Assembly (NCBI GenBank): GCA_944326465.1 | Contig: CALVEB010000006.1 | Location: 1 to 64,000, forward strand | Reading direction: 5' to 3' | Origin: Candidatus Gastranaerophilales bacterium | GTDB lineage: Bacteria; Cyanobacteriota; Vampirovibrionia; Gastranaerophilales; Gastranaerophilaceae | DNA: 64,000 nucleotides | Part shown: positions 63,073 to 64,000 of the stretch, in pieces | Layout: the number at the start of each line of letters is the position of its first letter | How positions within the stretch are numbered: position 1 is the stretch's first letter | The notes under the pieces: generated by a model | The model's input: only the letters and a program-made list of their open reading frames with translations | Database searches by the model: none | Told to the model about the DNA's origin: nothing | Program-made: the position numbers and the translations under genes

Positions 63073-64000
63073 AGAAAACCCTATTTATAATATTTCTCTA
63101 TATAACAATGTTCTCTTCTGCAATTGGAGCAGAAGAGATTAAAAAAGTTGATTTACAACAGGCCATAAATATAGCTGTTGATAACAATATTGACCTGCAA
63201 ACGTCTAAACTGGATATTGACATAGCAAAAAACAACATTAAACAGGCAAACCGGCTGAATAATCCGAATATAAACACATTCTTTAATTTAGGCGCTGCGG
63301 GCTGGAGCGAACCACAACAGATAGGCGCGTCTGAACTTATTGAAATAGGCAAACGCGGTCCGCGTAAAAATCTTGCTAAAGCTAATCTGGAGTTGATAAA
63401 GGAAAATATTCAATACAACAAATTTAAATTAAAAATGGATGTAAGAGAAGCTTATGTAAAACTTGTAGCGGCAAAATCCGTTCTCTATACTTTAAAGCAG
63501 CAGCAGGCTCTTCAGGAAAATCTCTTGAGTATTGCAAGAAAAAGATACAAAGCCAATCTTGTACCGGAAATAGACGTTATTCAGGCTGAAATTGCCCTTA
63601 ATCAGATGATTACGCAGGTTAATTCCGCTGAAGTTGAAGTGAATGCGGCATATAACAATTTCAACAAAATCATTAACGACAAAAACAAAGTCAAATACGA
63701 TTCCGTGGACAAAATTTTTGCGGAAGAAAACAACTTTGAAGAACTTTTGACACCCGAACCTGATATTGAATTACCTGCATTTGATGAGATAGATGAACGG
63801 GCGCTCGCAAACCGTTTCGATATTAAAATTGCAAAAAATCAGGTTGATATAGCACAGAAAAACTTAATAGTGGTAGCAAGACAGAGAATACCGGATATAG
63901 AAGTAGTCGGCGGCTGGCTTTATCAAAAAGCAAACCATACTGATGACAACCGCTTTAACAGCGGAGCTTTTGCCGGCGCAAATGTAGTTAATATCCCGCT
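63069..64000 (+). CDS. TolC-family outer-membrane efflux protein (partial)
   Basis: At least 310 residues, cut by the window edge. A signal peptide (MKKTLFIIFLYITMFSSAIG) precedes KKVDLQQAINIAVDNNIDLQ and long helices: FKLKMDVREAYVKLVAAKS, then IARKRYKANLVPEIDVIQAE, then a second repeat with LANRFDIKIAKNQVDIAQ. This is the TolC duplication. ELIEIGKRGPRKNLA matches CusC/CzcC-type channels. As it follows the polyene operon it may be an exit channel, but that is only context. Confidence 0.9.
   Translation, partial: MKKTLFIIFLYITMFSSAIGAEEIKKVDLQQAINIAVDNNIDLQTSKLDIDIAKNNIKQANRLNNPNINTFFNLGAAGWSEPQQIGASELIEIGKRGPRKNLAKANLELIKENIQYNKFKLKMDVREAYVKLVAAKSVLYTLKQQQALQENLLSIARKRYKANLVPEIDVIQAEIALNQMITQVNSAEVEVNAAYNNFNKIINDKNKVKYDSVDKIFAEENNFEELLTPEPDIELPAFDEIDERALANRFDIKIAKNQVDIAQKNLIVVARQRIPDIEVVGGWLYQKANHTDDNRFNSGAFAGANVVNIP

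Noticed and set aside
1-64000. Prophage, IS transposase or rRNA operon
   Set aside because: No transposase, integrase, phage structural gene or rRNA-like stretch was recognised; repeats here are non-autonomous.

Overview
The window is AT-rich chromosomal DNA from a diderm bacterium. Outer-membrane logic is present: a TolC-family channel, a LolA-like carrier, an LpxL-type acyltransferase and a GT9 heptosyltransferase-like enzyme. Several proteins have a style I associate with the non-photosynthetic cyanobacterial sister group (Melainabacteria/Vampirovibrionia, gut order Gastranaerophilales): a prepilin beginning FTLAEVLITLAVIGIVAAL, a protein opening MGMAASQARLL, and large proteins with NINFGA-like N-termini. 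That placement is an inference from protein style, not a phylogeny.

Layout. 1-7.5 kb: mixed housekeeping genes (GT9, comM/yifB, HD phosphohydrolase, amrS radical SAM, DUF2130, Fic). 7.6-13.6 kb: a complete type II-C CRISPR-Cas locus (cas9, cas1, cas2, a candidate tracrRNA, 22 repeats) ending directly against a tRNA-Gln gene. 13.7-21.6 kb: zinc-ribbon protein, a very large unknown protein, a repeat-derived ORF, XRE regulator, lytic transglycosylase, BFN-type protein, thiG, tRNA-Ser and a noncoding inverted-repeat element. 21.6-43.7 kb: metabolism and information genes (MBL hydrolase with an HxlR regulator, recN, a GH13 enzyme, a NarL-type regulator, alr, lpd, lipA, glyS, a 5'-nucleotidase-like protein, frameshifted prfB, ileS, a dicarboxylate symporter). 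43.8-46.7 kb: a hotspot of palindromic and tandem repeats around a long prepilin-like gene. 46.7-49.5 kb: small envelope proteins, an XRE regulator and a candidate sRNA. 49.6-62.5 kb: an aryl-polyene-type (type II PKS/fatty-acid-like) cluster in two divergent operons. 62.5-64 kb: exonuclease and the start of a TolC-family gene.

The most interesting signals are these. (1) The prepilin-like protein at 44859-46301 has a DUF1566/C-type-lectin-like C-terminus in GC-shifted sequence, followed by a perfect 13-bp inverted repeat across the stop codon. This is what a diversity-generating-retroelement (DGR) target looks like, although no reverse transcriptase or template repeat is in the window. (2) Its prepilin leader is about 133 residues long and built from repeat elements that stay in frame; the same 115-123 bp element is read in the same frame in two other ORFs. 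(3) The CRISPR repeat carries an extended -10 promoter at its end, read opposite to the cas genes, and a tracrRNA lies on that strand. (4) At least seven genes have a -10 box exactly 6 nt before the start codon, implying widespread leaderless transcription, including two back-to-back starts inside one 22-bp palindrome. (5) The aryl-polyene-like cluster lacks a visible ammonia-lyase and glycosyltransferase.

In the polyene-type cluster, two ACPs, an AMP-ligase/dehydratase fusion, two ketosynthases, a ketosynthase-like chain-length partner, a dehydratase and a ketoreductase would build the chain. The PPTase would activate the ACPs. The methyltransferase, acyltransferases, thioesterase, LolA-like protein, COG4648 protein and MMPL exporter would finish it and move it to the envelope.
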